Positions 1-11,207 of a stretch of 64,000 bases of DNA are shown here, in pieces. Source of the DNA: DASYPQ01 sp036006425. Its GTDB lineage: Bacteria > Planctomycetota > UBA1135 > GCA-002686595. The stretch covers positions 145,189 through 209,188 of the forward strand of contig DASYPQ010000005.1 in assembly GCA_036006425.1 (NCBI GenBank), written 5' to 3'. A model generated the notes under the pieces. It was not told the DNA's origin and made no database searches. It saw only the letters and a program-made list of their open reading frames with translations. A program made the translations under genes and the position numbers. The first letter of the stretch is position 1; each line of letters starts with the position of its first letter.

Positions 1-1833
1 GCCGACGACCTGTACGCGTGCCTCCACGGCCGGCCGATCCGCGAGGCGCTCGCGACGGACGAGGAAGTCGCGGTGGCGAGGCGCCAGATCTGGTCGGCGC
101 TGATGCCGTCGCAGTTCAAGTGCGTCGTCCGCGAAGTCGCGCCCGAGACGGCGATGGCCGTGTGGAAGCTGCTCAAGGACGAGCGCGTGCGCGACCACCA
201 GATGGATCTCGTCCGCGTCGGTCGGCGCGTCTACCCCGGTCGCGCGGGCGCCGGCGACGACCCGCCGCTCGGCGTCCTCGGGCGATGGGCGACTCCGGAG
301 ACGCGCGACGCCCGGGAGTCGGTGCGCAAGGAGCTCGGCCTGCCCGAGGACCGCCTGTGCACCGAGGCCGAGCTCTCCCAGCTCGCGACCGGTACCTCGC
401 GGCGCGTGTACCACCCGCGCCCGCAGAGCGGGATCGAGCTGCTCGCGCAGACCCTCCTCCTCGAACCGCAGTGGAGCGACCTCGCGCGCCGGCAGGAGCA
501 GTACCTCTTCCTCGCCAACCAGGCCCCGCGACAGCCCCAGCAGCTCTATTTCCAGGAGCTCGTGCCGGCCAGCGAGACGCCCCACGTCGTCACGACGCTC
601 GACCTGCCGCTCCAGCGGCGGGTCCGGCTCGAGCTCGAGAAGGTGATGGAGAAGCACCGTCCGGCCGTGGCGATGGCGATCGCGCTGGACGTAGCGACGG
701 GCAAGGTCCTCGCGGTCGACGCGATCGATCCCTACGGCATGGGCGGCTTCCTGCCGACGTTCCACACGTTCACGCCGGGCTCGACGATGAAGGTCGTCGT
801 CATGGCGACCGCGCTGGAGGCCGGCGTGATCACGCCGACGTCGCGCTTCGACTCCTTCAACGGCCATCTCCAGCTCGGCGGCCACAAGATCGGCGAGGCG
901 GAGAACCAGAAGACGGGGATCCTCACCGCGGCGGAGGGCCTCGCCTACTCGTGCAACGCGGTCCTCGCGCAGATCGGCCTCTTGATCCCGCAGAAGGACT
1001 TCCACCAGAGGTTCCTCGACCTCGGCTACTCGAAGTACCCGAACGCGGGGCTCGGCGCCGAGCGCCGGGGCTCGGTTCCGCCGCTGCCGTGGAAGCCGAA
1101 CTGGGATCAGGCGTCGGTCAGCTTCGGGCACCAGCTCGCGGTGACGCTCTGGCAGCACGCCGCGGGGCTCGCGAGCGTGATCCGCGGCGGCGAGTACCGA
1201 CCGCTCGCGCTGGTCGAGGCGATCGAGCAAGGCGGCGTGCGGCGACCGGTCCCGCTCGCCGATCCGGAGCGCGTTTTCTCGCAGCGAACCTGCGACGAAG
1301 TGCGCGAGATGATGAATCTCGGAGCTAGAGAGGGCACCGGCAAGAGGGTCTACTGCCCCTACCTCGAGATGGGCACCAAGACCGGCACCGCGCAGAAGGT
1401 CGGCACCGAAATCTGTCTGCACGCGGAGCTCGAACACAACCGCATCCACGGCTGTCACGGCGCGAAAGCGTGTCGACGCGCGCTCGTCGGCGTGCACGAC
1501 GCGCACCGCGGTCCCTGCTACACGTCGTCGATGTGCGCGTTCGGCCGGCTGCCGGGCACGGAGCGCGAGATCATGGTGCTCGTCGTCGTCGACGAGCCGC
1601 GCGGCAACCTCAAGTTCGGCGCAGACGTCGCCGGTCCCGCCGCGATCGCGATCCTCGAGGAAGCTCTCGGCAGCCGCCGCGACGGCGTGCGCCCGCCCGA
1701 GCTGTCGCCGGAAGGATTCGCCGAGATGGTCCTCGAGAAGCCTTCCGCTCGCGTCGCGCGCGCCGCAGTCGGCGCCGCGGTGAACAACGTTCTCCCGCTG
1801 CCGTGGGAGGAGGGTCGACTTGCGGCTCGCTGA
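1..1833 (+). CDS. ftsI: FtsI-type penicillin-binding protein (class B PBP), 5' end cut by window
   Basis: Transpeptidase that cross-links septal peptidoglycan. The frame is open to base 1, so the N-terminal membrane anchor lies outside the window; 610 residues are visible. A dimerisation-domain stretch (RVYPG...LGVLG) is near residues 76-95. The three transpeptidase motifs are present in order: STMK (catalytic Ser codon 781-783), SCN (codon 949-951) and KTG (codon 1378-1380). After KTG there is an unusual insert of roughly 40 residues with five cysteines (EIC, HGC, KAC, GPC, SMC) before the usual 'FGRLPG...VVVDEP' region. The stop overlaps the murE start by 14 bases, placing it first in the visible mur operon. 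FtsI is favoured over a class A PBP because no glycosyltransferase domain is seen and murE follows directly. Confidence 0.93.
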   Translation, partial: ADDLYACLHGRPIREALATDEEVAVARRQIWSALMPSQFKCVVREVAPETAMAVWKLLKDERVRDHQMDLVRVGRRVYPGRAGAGDDPPLGVLGRWATPETRDARESVRKELGLPEDRLCTEAELSQLATGTSRRVYHPRPQSGIELLAQTLLLEPQWSDLARRQEQYLFLANQAPRQPQQLYFQELVPASETPHVVTTLDLPLQRRVRLELEKVMEKHRPAVAMAIALDVATGKVLAVDAIDPYGMGGFLPTFHTFTPGSTMKVVVMATALEAGVITPTSRFDSFNGHLQLGGHKIGEAENQKTGILTAAEGLAYSCNAVLAQIGLLIPQKDFHQRFLDLGYSKYPNAGLGAERRGSVPPLPWKPNWDQASVSFGHQLAVTLWQHAAGLASVIRGGEYRPLALVEAIEQGGVRRPVPLADPERVFSQRTCDEVREMMNLGAREGTGKRVYCPYLEMGTKTGTAQKVGTEICLHAELEHNRIHGCHGAKACRRALVGVHDAHRGPCYTSSMCAFGRLPGTEREIMVLVVVDEPRGNLKFGADVAGPAAIAILEEALGSRRDGVRPPELSPEGFAEMVLEKPSARVARAAVGAAVNNVLPLPWEEGRLAAR

Positions 1834-3306
1834 ATTCGTGCAGGCACTGGGGGGGTCCGCTCCGCCTCTTGCAGGCGGCGGACCGCAGATCGCCGGCGTC
1901 CACCTCGACAGCCGTCGAGTGGGCGCCGGGGATCTGTTCGCGGCATTGCCCGGCACGCGCGACGACGGCGCGCGGTTCGCCGCCGACGCGGTCGCGCGCG
2001 GCGCAGCCGCGATCCTGGCGCCGCATCCGATGGACGTCGCCGCACCGGTGTGGGTCCACCCCGACGCGCGCCGCATCGCCGGCGAAGCCGCGGCGCTCGC
2101 GTACGGCGAGCCCTCGAGCAGCATGTTCGTCGTCGGCGTCACCGGCACGAACGGGAAGACGACGACCGCGCACCTCGCCGGGCATCTGCTGCGTTCCGCG
2201 GGTCGACGACCCGCGGTGCTCGGCACGACGGGGAATCGCCTCGCCGACGGGAAGCTGCTCGCGGCGACGCACACGACACCCGACGCGCCCGCGCTCCAGC
2301 GCCTGCTCGTCGCGCACCGCGAGCTCGGCGGCGACAGCGTCGCGCTCGAGGCGAGTTCCCACGCGCTCGATCAGGAGCGCACCGCCGGCGTCGCGTTCGA
2401 CGTCGCGATCTTCACGAACCTGACGCGCGACCACCTCGATTACCACGGGGATCTCGAGCGCTACGCGGCGGCGAAGGAGCGGCTCTTCCTCTCCTTGCGG
2501 CCCGGAGCGAACGCGGTAATCCACGCGGACGATCCGGCCGCCGAGCGCATGGCGCGCGCGGCGCAGAGCCGGGGTGCACGCGTCCTCACGTACAGCGCCA
2601 GACTGCGGGGCGACCTCGTCGCCTCCGCGTTGAAGTCCGATCTCTCGGGCACGCAGATCGTCATCTTTGGGATGGGGATCTCTAGAACGAATCTGCGATT
2701 GCCCTTGGCCGGACGACACAACGTGGAGAACGCCTTGGCCGCCGCCGCAGCGGCGCTGCTTTCGGGAGCGAGCCCCTCCGATGTCCTCGGGGGGCTCGCT
2801 TCCGCTTCGCCTGCTCCCGGTCGACTCGAGCCGGTCGAGACCGGCGAGCGCGGATTCCGCGTGCTCGTCGACTACGCGCACAGCGAGGACGCGCTCGCGA
2901 ACGTGTGCCGCGCCGTGCGCGGCGCGCTCGAGGGGACGCCCGGTCGCTCGGGCCGCCGCGGCCGGCTGATCGTCGTGTTCGGATGCGGCGGCGACCGCGA
3001 CCGGGGCAAGCGCGCGCCGATGGGCCGCGTCGTGAACGAGCTCGCCGATCTCGCGATCGTCACGAGCGACAACCCGCGCAGCGAGGACCCGATGGCGATC
3101 ATCGACGAGGTCCTCGTCGGCATGGAGCCCGGGATCGCGGACCGGCGCGTCGAGCCCGACCGCCGCCGCGCGATCGAGACCGCGGTGCAGAACGCGCGCA
3201 CGGGCGACGTCGTGCTGATCGCGGGCAAGGGCCACGAGACCACGCAGATCGTCGGCGAGCGCGTGCTCGAGTTCGACGACCGCAGGATCGCCGCCGAGGT
3301 GCTCGG

Positions 3307-3310
<4 letters not shown>
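1820..3310 (+). CDS. murE: UDP-MurNAc-tripeptide synthetase MurE
   Basis: Cytoplasmic Mur ligase adding the third stem-peptide residue. The 496-residue length is normal. The ATP loop reads GTNGKTTT near residue 110, the carbamylated-Lys/Mg region includes SSHALDQ and TRDHLDYHG, and the C-terminal domain has the DNPRSEDP signature typical of enzymes that add meso-diaminopimelate, so mDAP peptidoglycan is inferred. The start is TTG at 1820: a strong Shine-Dalgarno (AGGAGGG at 1808-1814) lies five bases upstream, and the start overlaps the ftsI end. The stop overlaps the murF start (ATGA). Confidence 0.96.
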
Positions 3311-4709
<1,399 letters not shown>

Positions 4710-4710
<1 letters not shown>

Positions 4711-5858
4711 TGCTCTCGCAGTTCCTCGACGAGATCGTGGGCTGGCGCCTCTTCGGCTACATCTCGTTCCGGATGGCGATGGCCGGATTCACGGCGTTCG
4801 CGTTCGCGCTGTGGTGGGGCGGACCGACGATTCGCTGGCTCGCGCGCCACAAGGTCGGCGAGGACGTGACGAAGACCGATTCGCCCGAGCTCGCGGAGCA
4901 CTCGAAGAAAGTCGGGAAGCGCGACACGCCGACGATGGGAGGGAGCTTCCTCGTCGGCTCGCTGCTCGCCTCCGTGCTCCTGTGGGGGAGGCTCGACAAC
5001 CTCCACGTCGTCCTCGCGGTCCTCCTGACGGCCGGATTCGCCGCGGTCGGCTTCGTCGACGACTTCAAGAAGCTCACGATCCCGAAGTCGAAGGGACTCT
5101 CCGTCCGCTCGAAGATGCTCGGCCTGAGCGTCGTCGCGCTCGCGGCCCTCTCGGCCCTCGCGTGGTACGCGCAGACGAGCGGACGCGGCACCCTGCTCGC
5201 CCTCTACCCGCCGTTCCTGAAGGACGTCGCGATCGGTCTCTCGTCGCTCGGCCTCCTCGGCGTCGCGATCTTCCTCGCGTTCGAGTGGCTGGTCGTCGTC
5301 GGCACGTCGAACGCCTGCAACATCACGGACGGTCTCGACGGGCTCGCCGCGGGTTGCATGATCATCACCGGCCTCGCGCTCTCCATCTTCTGCTACGTGA
5401 CGGGCCGGCCGGACTGGACGGCGTACCTGTCGCTGCCGCACATCGGCGCGGCGTCGGAGATGGCGGTCGTCGGCGGCGCGCTGTGCGGCGCGTGCCTCGG
5501 CTTCCTGTGGTTCAACGCGTACCCGGCCAAGGTGTTCATGGGCGATTCGGGGTCGCTCCCGCTCGGCGGTCTGCTCGCATGGATGGCGCTCGTCGCCAAG
5601 CAGGAGCTCGTGCTCCCGCTCCTCGGCTTCGTCTTCTTCGCCGAGCTGGGGTCGAGCTGGCTCCAGACGCAGTACTTCCGGCGCACGGGCGGGAAGCGGC
5701 TGTTCACGGTCGCTCCGATCCACCACGGACTGCAGCTCAAGGGCGGCGTCTTCTCTCCGGGCGCCGCGCCGTGGCACGAGGCGACGATCGTCGTCCGCGC
5801 CTGGATCGTCGCCGGAGTCTGCGCGATCGCGGGCCTCTCGCTGATGAAGGTGCGCTGA
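4710..5858 (+). CDS. mraY: Phospho-MurNAc-pentapeptide translocase MraY
   Basis: Integral membrane enzyme that makes lipid I from UDP-MurNAc-pentapeptide and undecaprenyl phosphate. 382 residues with about ten hydrophobic segments. Family motifs: RDTPTMGG, FVDDFKK, NACNITDGLDGLAAG and FMGDSGSLPLGG. The normally invariant triple-His loop reads PIHHG rather than PIHHH, followed by LQLKG. It is embedded between murF and ftsW with one- to four-base overlaps on both sides. murD, usually the next gene, is missing. Identity is secure; the His substitution is the only oddity. Confidence 0.96.
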
Positions 5859-7105
5859 TGGCCCGCTTCCGCGCTGCCCGAGCCGGTTCCAGCGGCGAGC
5901 TCGCGATGCCGCGCGAGACGCAGCACACGATCCTCGAGCGCCTCGAAGGACTCGCGCGCGCGGCGCAGGGCGGCGACGCGTCGCGGCCCGCGTTGCTGCT
6001 GTTCGGAGTCGTCCTCGCGCTCCTCGCGCTCGGTCTCGTCGTGCAAGCGAGCCACGCGGCGACGACGAGCACGCCCGAGGTGTTCTGGAGCGTCCTCTGG
6101 AGCCAGGTCCTGTTCCGCGTCGCGGCGATCGGCGCGCTGCTCGTCGGCGCGCGCATCGGGCCGGACGGACTGCGGCGCCACATCCCGGCGCTCATGGTGA
6201 TCTCCGGCCTGCTCCTCCTGCTCGTCTTCGTGCCCGGGTTCGCCGACCCGCGCAACGGAGCGCACCGCTGGATCCAGGTTCCTCTCCTCGGCCTCTCGTT
6301 CCAGCCGTCGGAGCTCGCGCGGATCGTCCTCGTCCTCTGGGCGGCGGACCGCTGCATCCGTCTCGGCGACACCGTCCAGGATCTCCGGCGCGGCGCGCTG
6401 CCGATGCTCGCCGTCGGGCTCTTCTTCTTCGGCCTCATCCTCGTCGAGACGGACCTCGGCGGAGCGATCCTGCTGCTCGTCTGCTTCCTCGCGACGATGT
6501 GGGTCGGCGGCGCGCGCCTGCGCCAGATCAGCGGCCCCGTGCTCGCGATCGGAGGAGGAGCGGCGGTCCTCGTGATCCTGTGCGTCTCCTACATCCGGCA
6601 CCGGATCGCGATGTGGCTCGGCCACGCGTCGAACCACCAGGTCGACCGCACGGCCGACGCGATCGCGAGCGGCGACTGGTTCGGCGTCGGGCTCGGACAA
6701 GGCCTCTGGCGCAACGCGCGCGTCCCGTATCTCGAGTCGGACTACGTCCTCGCGCAGGTGGGCGAGGAGTTCGGTCTCTTCGGCATCTACCTCGTGCTCG
6801 GGTTGCTCGTCTGCTTCGTGTGGCTCGCGGCGCGTCTGACGCTCTCGATCCGCGATCGCTACTGCGCGCTGTGCGCGTTCGGGCTCCTGCTGTCGGTCGC
6901 CCTGCAGGCGATGATCCACGCGCAGGTCGTCACCGCGCTCGCGCCGCCGAAGGGGATGCCGTTGCCCTTCGTCTCGCACGGCGGGACGGCGCTCGTCGTG
7001 TCCTCGCTCGCGATCGGTCTCGCGCTCGGCGCGGCCCGCGGCGCGAAGCGCTCCCACTCCTCGCAGAGCCTTTCCCTCGCTCCTTCCGAGGCAACCAGCG
7101 CATGA
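5858..7105 (+). CDS. ftsW: SEDS peptidoglycan glycosyltransferase, FtsW-type
   Basis: Polytopic SEDS-family enzyme that polymerises lipid II with its class B PBP partner, here probably the ftsI product at the left end. 415 residues: a cytoplasmic N-terminus of about 45, then roughly ten membrane segments. Diagnostic motifs are NGAHRWIQ...FQPSELARI, GLGQGLWRNARVPYLESDY (the Asp corresponds to the conserved catalytic Asp), QVGEEFGLFG and LPFVSHGGTALV. FtsW rather than RodA is chosen because of its dcw context. ATG at 5858 overlaps the mraY stop. Confidence 0.92.
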   Translation: MARFRAARAGSSGELAMPRETQHTILERLEGLARAAQGGDASRPALLLFGVVLALLALGLVVQASHAATTSTPEVFWSVLWSQVLFRVAAIGALLVGARIGPDGLRRHIPALMVISGLLLLLVFVPGFADPRNGAHRWIQVPLLGLSFQPSELARIVLVLWAADRCIRLGDTVQDLRRGALPMLAVGLFFFGLILVETDLGGAILLLVCFLATMWVGGARLRQISGPVLAIGGGAAVLVILCVSYIRHRIAMWLGHASNHQVDRTADAIASGDWFGVGLGQGLWRNARVPYLESDYVLAQVGEEFGLFGIYLVLGLLVCFVWLAARLTLSIRDRYCALCAFGLLLSVALQAMIHAQVVTALAPPKGMPLPFVSHGGTALVVSSLAIGLALGAARGAKRSHSSQSLSLAPSEATSA

Positions 7106-7224
7106 AGCGCGAGCTCCTCTCGACCCTCCACCGCCGCGCAACGGACGCTCCGCGTCCGCGCGACGGCACGCGTCCACGTCCCGTACCCACGAACTGCAAC
7201 TGATTCCTCCGGAAGAACTTCCCC

Positions 7225-8184
7225 ATGCAACAGATCGAACGCTACGGCGTCATCGCCCTCGTCTTCCTGCTCGTCACCATCGTCGCCGTGTCCTTCTGGG
7301 GTGACAGCAAGTCGCCCGGCTTCTGGTCCCGCCTGACGGGACGCGGAGCGAAGAAGGACGCCGTCGCGATGCAGACCGCCGACGCGACCGCTCCGACCGG
7401 CTCGACGGGCGAGCGCGCGATCCAGAACGATCTCCCGATGAGCCCCGCGGGCAACGCGCCCGCCTCGCTCGTCACGCCGATCGATCCGGCCGCGTCGACG
7501 CCGGCGATGTCGACGGCGCCCGCCGCGGGCTCCTCGCTCGTCGCCGCCGCGCCGACGCAGACCTACGGTGCGCCGCTCACGACGGTGACGCCGCCTGCGC
7601 CGTCGTACGCCGCGGCGACGCCCGCGCCGCAGCCGATGTCGGCGCCGGCGCCGAAGCCGATGCACGTCGCCTCCGAGCGACCCGCGGCCGGTTCGTCCGA
7701 GTACGTCGTCCAGAAGGGGGACAACCTGATGCTCATCGCGGCGCGGACGCTCGGCAGCAAGAACCGCTGGACCGAGATCCGGGACCTGAACCACGGCGTC
7801 GAGGCGCGTAGCCTGCGCGTCGGCACGAAGCTCGTGCTCCCGGCGTCGGCCAACGTGTCGAAGTCCGCGGGCGCGCCGAAGGCCCAGGAACCGGCGAAGA
7901 AGCCCGCCATGGCGCCGGCCTCGAAGGCCTCGAAGGCGTCGTCGGGATCGGGCGACACCTACGTGGTGCGCAAGGGGGACACCCTGAAGTCGATCTCGGA
8001 GCGCCTGCTCGGGTCGAGCGCGCGCTGGAAGGACCTCGCCGCCTCGAATCCGAAGCTCGATCCGAACCACATCTCCGTCGGCACGACGCTGCAGCTCCCC
8101 GAGTCGCGCTCGACGCCCGCGCCGGCGCTCGTCGCCGCGGCCGTGATGCCGAACCGCTCGGCCGACCGTCCGCACGTGAGGTGA
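7225..8184 (+). CDS. Membrane-anchored protein with two LysM domains
   Basis: 319 residues. An N-terminal membrane segment (about residues 8-25) is followed by a Pro/Ala/Thr-rich linker to about residue 150, then two LysM peptidoglycan-binding domains: YVVQKGDNLMLIA...LPAS (about 156-207) and YVVRKGDTLKSIS...LQLPES (about 246-290), with a second Lys/Ala/Ser linker between. Likely envelope-facing and bound to murein. It sits where murD would normally be near ftsW, so a structural or regulatory role in septal wall synthesis is plausible but unproven. Start ATG 7225 has a GGAAG element upstream. No catalytic domain is visible. Confidence 0.88.
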   Translation: MQQIERYGVIALVFLLVTIVAVSFWGDSKSPGFWSRLTGRGAKKDAVAMQTADATAPTGSTGERAIQNDLPMSPAGNAPASLVTPIDPAASTPAMSTAPAAGSSLVAAAPTQTYGAPLTTVTPPAPSYAAATPAPQPMSAPAPKPMHVASERPAAGSSEYVVQKGDNLMLIAARTLGSKNRWTEIRDLNHGVEARSLRVGTKLVLPASANVSKSAGAPKAQEPAKKPAMAPASKASKASSGSGDTYVVRKGDTLKSISERLLGSSARWKDLAASNPKLDPNHISVGTTLQLPESRSTPAPALVAAAVMPNRSADRPHVR

Positions 8185-8189
8185 GAGCC

Positions 8190-8432
8190 ATGAGCGAGGG
8201 TCTCCGCTGGAAACTCGTCGTCGGCTGCCTCCTCCTCGCCGTGCTGGAGGCTCCCGAGTCCGCGCTCGTCGTCATCCAGGATCTCCGCGGTCCGTGGCGC
8301 ATCGAAACCCCTCCGACCTTGCATGTCGCTGCGAGCGACGCTCCCGTGGTCTCGAAGGAACGACTTGTCCTCGATCGCAACCATCCCTTCCCGATTGCAC
8401 CTCGCGACGTCGCCGTCCTCTTCGCTCGCTGA
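8190..8432 (+). CDS. Small single-pass membrane protein, function unknown
   Basis: 80 residues beginning MSEGLRWKLV, with one hydrophobic segment near residues 8-22 and a short exported or cytoplasmic tail. ATG at 8190 is preceded by GAGGTGAG; a GTG at 8181 that overlaps the LysM stop is the alternative start. It lies between the LysM gene and murG. Size, topology and position resemble small divisome proteins such as FtsL or FtsQ, but I see no signature to support that. Its 3' end overlaps the probable murG start region. It could be non-coding. Confidence 0.5.
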   Translation: MSEGLRWKLVVGCLLLAVLEAPESALVVIQDLRGPWRIETPPTLHVAASDAPVVSKERLVLDRNHPFPIAPRDVAVLFAR

Positions 8433-9636
8433 GGCGGGGAAGGAGACTCCGCCCGGAACCGGGCGGACGCTCGCGTCGCACACCGGTTCCCTCCGTCTGG
8501 CGATCGCCGGCGGAGGGACCGGCGGCCATCTCGTGCCCGGACTCAATCTGTGCCGTCGCACGGAGCAGCTCGACGACGTCCTGTGGCTGACGAGCGGACG
8601 CAAGGTCGAGGACCGCGTCCTCCACGGGATCGACGAGCGCCTCGGACAGGTCTCCTGGGAGCGTGTCGTCCTCGCGCTCGAGCCGCGCGGCGGCGGCGCG
8701 CCTTCCCGCCCGGGGCTCCTCGTGCGTTCCGCGCCCGCGGCGCTGCGCGCGCGCCGCGCGCTCCGCGCGCACGGCACGCAGGTGCTGCTCGGGATCGGCG
8801 GATTCACGTGCCTGCCCGCGGTGCTCGCGGCGCGCTCGCTCGGCATCCCGGTCGCGCTGCTCGAGATGAACGCGACCGCGGGGTCCGCGACGCGGTGGCT
8901 CGCGCCGTTCGCGCGGAACATCTTCCACGTCTGGCGCGGCTCGGTCCCGCCCGCGAGCGAGAGCTCTCCCGCGCGCAGGCCTGTCCACGTCCACGTCGGA
9001 CCGCCGCTCGCGCCGGAGTTCGACGGGCGCGAGATCCCGTCGGCCGAGGCAGCCGGCGCGCGCGCCGAGCTCGGGTTCGATCCGGATCGACCGCTGCTCC
9101 TCGTGCTCGGCGGGAGCCAGGGCGCGTCGTCGCTCAATCAATTCGTGCGCGCGCACGCTCCCGCGCTCGTCGCGCGCGGCATCCAGGTGCTGCACCAGAC
9201 GGGGCCGGCGAAGCTCGACGAAGCGTGCGAGCCGTTCAGCGGATACCGCGCGATCGAGTACGTCGCGACGATGCATCGCGCCTTGTGCGCCGCGACGCTC
9301 GTGCTCACGCGCGGGGGTGCCTCGACGCTGGCCGAGATCGCCGCGCTCGGACGCGCCGCGATCGTCGTGCCCTACCCGCACCACTCCGACAGGCACCAGG
9401 AGCGCAACGCGGCCGAGCTCGGCGACGGCGTGCGCGTCGTGGCCGAGGATCGGCTCTCGCTCGCGCTGCGCGACGACATCGAGCAGTTGTGTTCGCCCGC
9501 TGGACGTCCTATGCGTGAACGCATGGAACTCGGATTGCGCGCGGTGTTGCCGCTCGACGGAGCGGAGCGCCTGCTCGGCGGACTCGCGGCGCTCGCCGGC
9601 GCCGCCGACGCTTCGACCGGAGGAGAGCAGGAATGA
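8323..9636 (+). CDS. murG: MurG, lipid II-forming N-acetylglucosaminyltransferase
   Basis: Transfers GlcNAc to lipid I at the inner membrane face. Signature motifs are GGGTGGH near residue 60, GGSQGASSLNQ, HQTGP and RGGASTLAEIAALG...PHHSDRHQERNA. MurG normally begins about ten residues before GGGTGGH. Here no ATG, GTG or TTG lies there, so the coding start must be upstream, inside the small gene before it: ATG 8323 (used here) or TTG 8365, which has GAAGGA five bases upstream. The N-terminal 40-55 residues are thus an unconserved extension and the exact start is uncertain. The stop overlaps the murC start. Confidence 0.92.
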   Translation: MSLRATLPWSRRNDLSSIATIPSRLHLATSPSSSLAEAGKETPPGTGRTLASHTGSLRLAIAGGGTGGHLVPGLNLCRRTEQLDDVLWLTSGRKVEDRVLHGIDERLGQVSWERVVLALEPRGGGAPSRPGLLVRSAPAALRARRALRAHGTQVLLGIGGFTCLPAVLAARSLGIPVALLEMNATAGSATRWLAPFARNIFHVWRGSVPPASESSPARRPVHVHVGPPLAPEFDGREIPSAEAAGARAELGFDPDRPLLLVLGGSQGASSLNQFVRAHAPALVARGIQVLHQTGPAKLDEACEPFSGYRAIEYVATMHRALCAATLVLTRGGASTLAEIAALGRAAIVVPYPHHSDRHQERNAAELGDGVRVVAEDRLSLALRDDIEQLCSPAGRPMRERMELGLRAVLPLDGAERLLGGLAALAGAADASTGGEQE

Positions 9637-11207
9637 CGCCCGATGTCCGCGACGGTGCGCGCTCCGCACCCATCCTGCCGACGCCCGCGACACCTACGCG
9701 CGGCGCGGCGTTCGATCTGCTCGCGGGAGGAGCGATCGGGCACGTCGCCGGCATCCCGGCGCGCGTCCATCTCCTCGGAGCGGGCGGTGCAGGCCTCTCG
9801 GGCGCGGCGATCCTCCTCCTGGCGCGCGGCCACAAGATCACCGGGCACGATCGTTCCGATTCCCGCTTCGTCGCGTCGCTGCGCAGCCGCGGCGCGGTGA
9901 TCGAGGTGGGGGAGAGCGAAACCGGATCGCTTCCCGCCGACGTCCAGCTCGTCGCGCGCTCGGCCGCGGTATCGGAGGACGATCCGCAGGTGCGCGAGGC
10001 GCGCCGCCGCGGGATTCCGATCCTGAAGTACAGCGAGCTCCTCGCGAAGGTCGCTCCGCCGCGGCGCACGCTCGCGGTCGCGGGGACGCACGGCAAGACG
10101 ACGACGAGCTGGATGCTGTACTGGGCGTTGCGTTGCATCGCATCGGATGGTGAAGCCGCGGGCCGTGCCCGCGCGGCGCCCCGCCCCGCGCCGGGCGCGC
10201 TGATCGGCGGCGCGTGCCGGACCGTCGGATCGAACGCGGTCGCTCCAGAGGACGGCGGCTGGTTCGCGTGCGAGGCGTGCGAGTACGACCGCTCGTTCCT
10301 GCAACTCGAGCCCGCGGGCGCGATCGTCACGAACATCGAAGCCGATCACCTCGACTACTACGGGAGTCTCGCTGCGATCGAGGAGGCGTTCGCGCGCTTC
10401 GTCGACCGCGTGCATCCCGAGGGGCTCGTCGTCGTCGGGCGCGACGTGCCGGAGAGCGTCGCCGCGGCGGGATCCGCGCAGGTCTGGCGCCTCGGGCGCG
10501 AGATCGACGTCGACGAGATGACCGATCGGCACGGATACTTCCGCTTCCGCGTGAAGGGCCCCGGTTGGGCCTCGCCGGAAGTCGCGCTGTCCGTCCCGGG
10601 AGCGTTCAACGTCGAGAACGCGGCGCTCGCGATCGCTCTCGCCGTCGGATGCGCGGGCGGGGACGACCGCGCGCAGGTCGCGCGGGCCGTCGAGTCCGCC
10701 GCGCGCGCCGTGTCGAGCTACCGCGGAGCGGAGCGACGCTTCGAACCGTGGGGGACCGCGGGCGGCGTCGAGGTGTTCCACGACTACGCCCACCATCCGA
10801 CCGAAGTGCGGGTGACGATCGAGGCCGCGCGGCGTTCGCTGCCCGGGAAGCCGCTCCACGTGCTCTTCCAGCCGCACCAGCACAGCCGGACCGCGCGCTT
10901 CCTCGACGAATTCGTCGAGAGCCTGCGCGGCGCCGACCGCGTCGTCGTCGCCGACGTCTACGGCGCGCGCGCGCACATCGACACGGAAGGCGCCGGGGCG
11001 GAGGAGCTCGTCGCGCGCCTGAAGAAGGCCGGCGTCGACGCCGTCGCGGGAGGCGCGCCGGGAGCGAGCGCGACGATCCTGCGCGAAGGCTTGTGCGGGC
11101 AGTCCGCGGCCTTGATCCTGGGCGCCGGCGACATCGATCTCGTGCAGCATGACCTCCTTGAAGATCTGGCCTTGCGCGGCCCTGGCGGACGCCGACCTCG
11201 CGAGTAG
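9633..11207 (+). CDS. murC: UDP-MurNAc-L-alanine ligase MurC
   Basis: First Mur ligase, adding L-Ala to UDP-MurNAc. 524 residues, slightly long because of an unconserved N-terminal extension of about 40 residues before the nucleotide-binding LLGAGGAGLSG. Other motifs: AGTHGKTTTSW (P-loop), TNIEADHLDYYG, FNVENA, DYAHHPTEV and FQPHQHSRT. ATG 9633 overlaps the murG stop and is preceded by GGAGGAGAG. The 3' end overlaps murB by 59 bases, unusually long for this operon. Confidence 0.95.
   Translation: MTPDVRDGARSAPILPTPATPTRGAAFDLLAGGAIGHVAGIPARVHLLGAGGAGLSGAAILLLARGHKITGHDRSDSRFVASLRSRGAVIEVGESETGSLPADVQLVARSAAVSEDDPQVREARRRGIPILKYSELLAKVAPPRRTLAVAGTHGKTTTSWMLYWALRCIASDGEAAGRARAAPRPAPGALIGGACRTVGSNAVAPEDGGWFACEACEYDRSFLQLEPAGAIVTNIEADHLDYYGSLAAIEEAFARFVDRVHPEGLVVVGRDVPESVAAAGSAQVWRLGREIDVDEMTDRHGYFRFRVKGPGWASPEVALSVPGAFNVENAALAIALAVGCAGGDDRAQVARAVESAARAVSSYRGAERRFEPWGTAGGVEVFHDYAHHPTEVRVTIEAARRSLPGKPLHVLFQPHQHSRTARFLDEFVESLRGADRVVVADVYGARAHIDTEGAGAEELVARLKKAGVDAVAGGAPGASATILREGLCGQSAALILGAGDIDLVQHDLLEDLALRGPGGRRPRE

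Noticed and set aside
7102..7203. 33-codon frame between ftsW and the LysM gene, starting with an ATGA overlap
   Set aside because: Composition is Arg/Pro/Thr-rich with no motif or hydrophobic segment; the overlap alone is weak evidence. Possible but unsupported.
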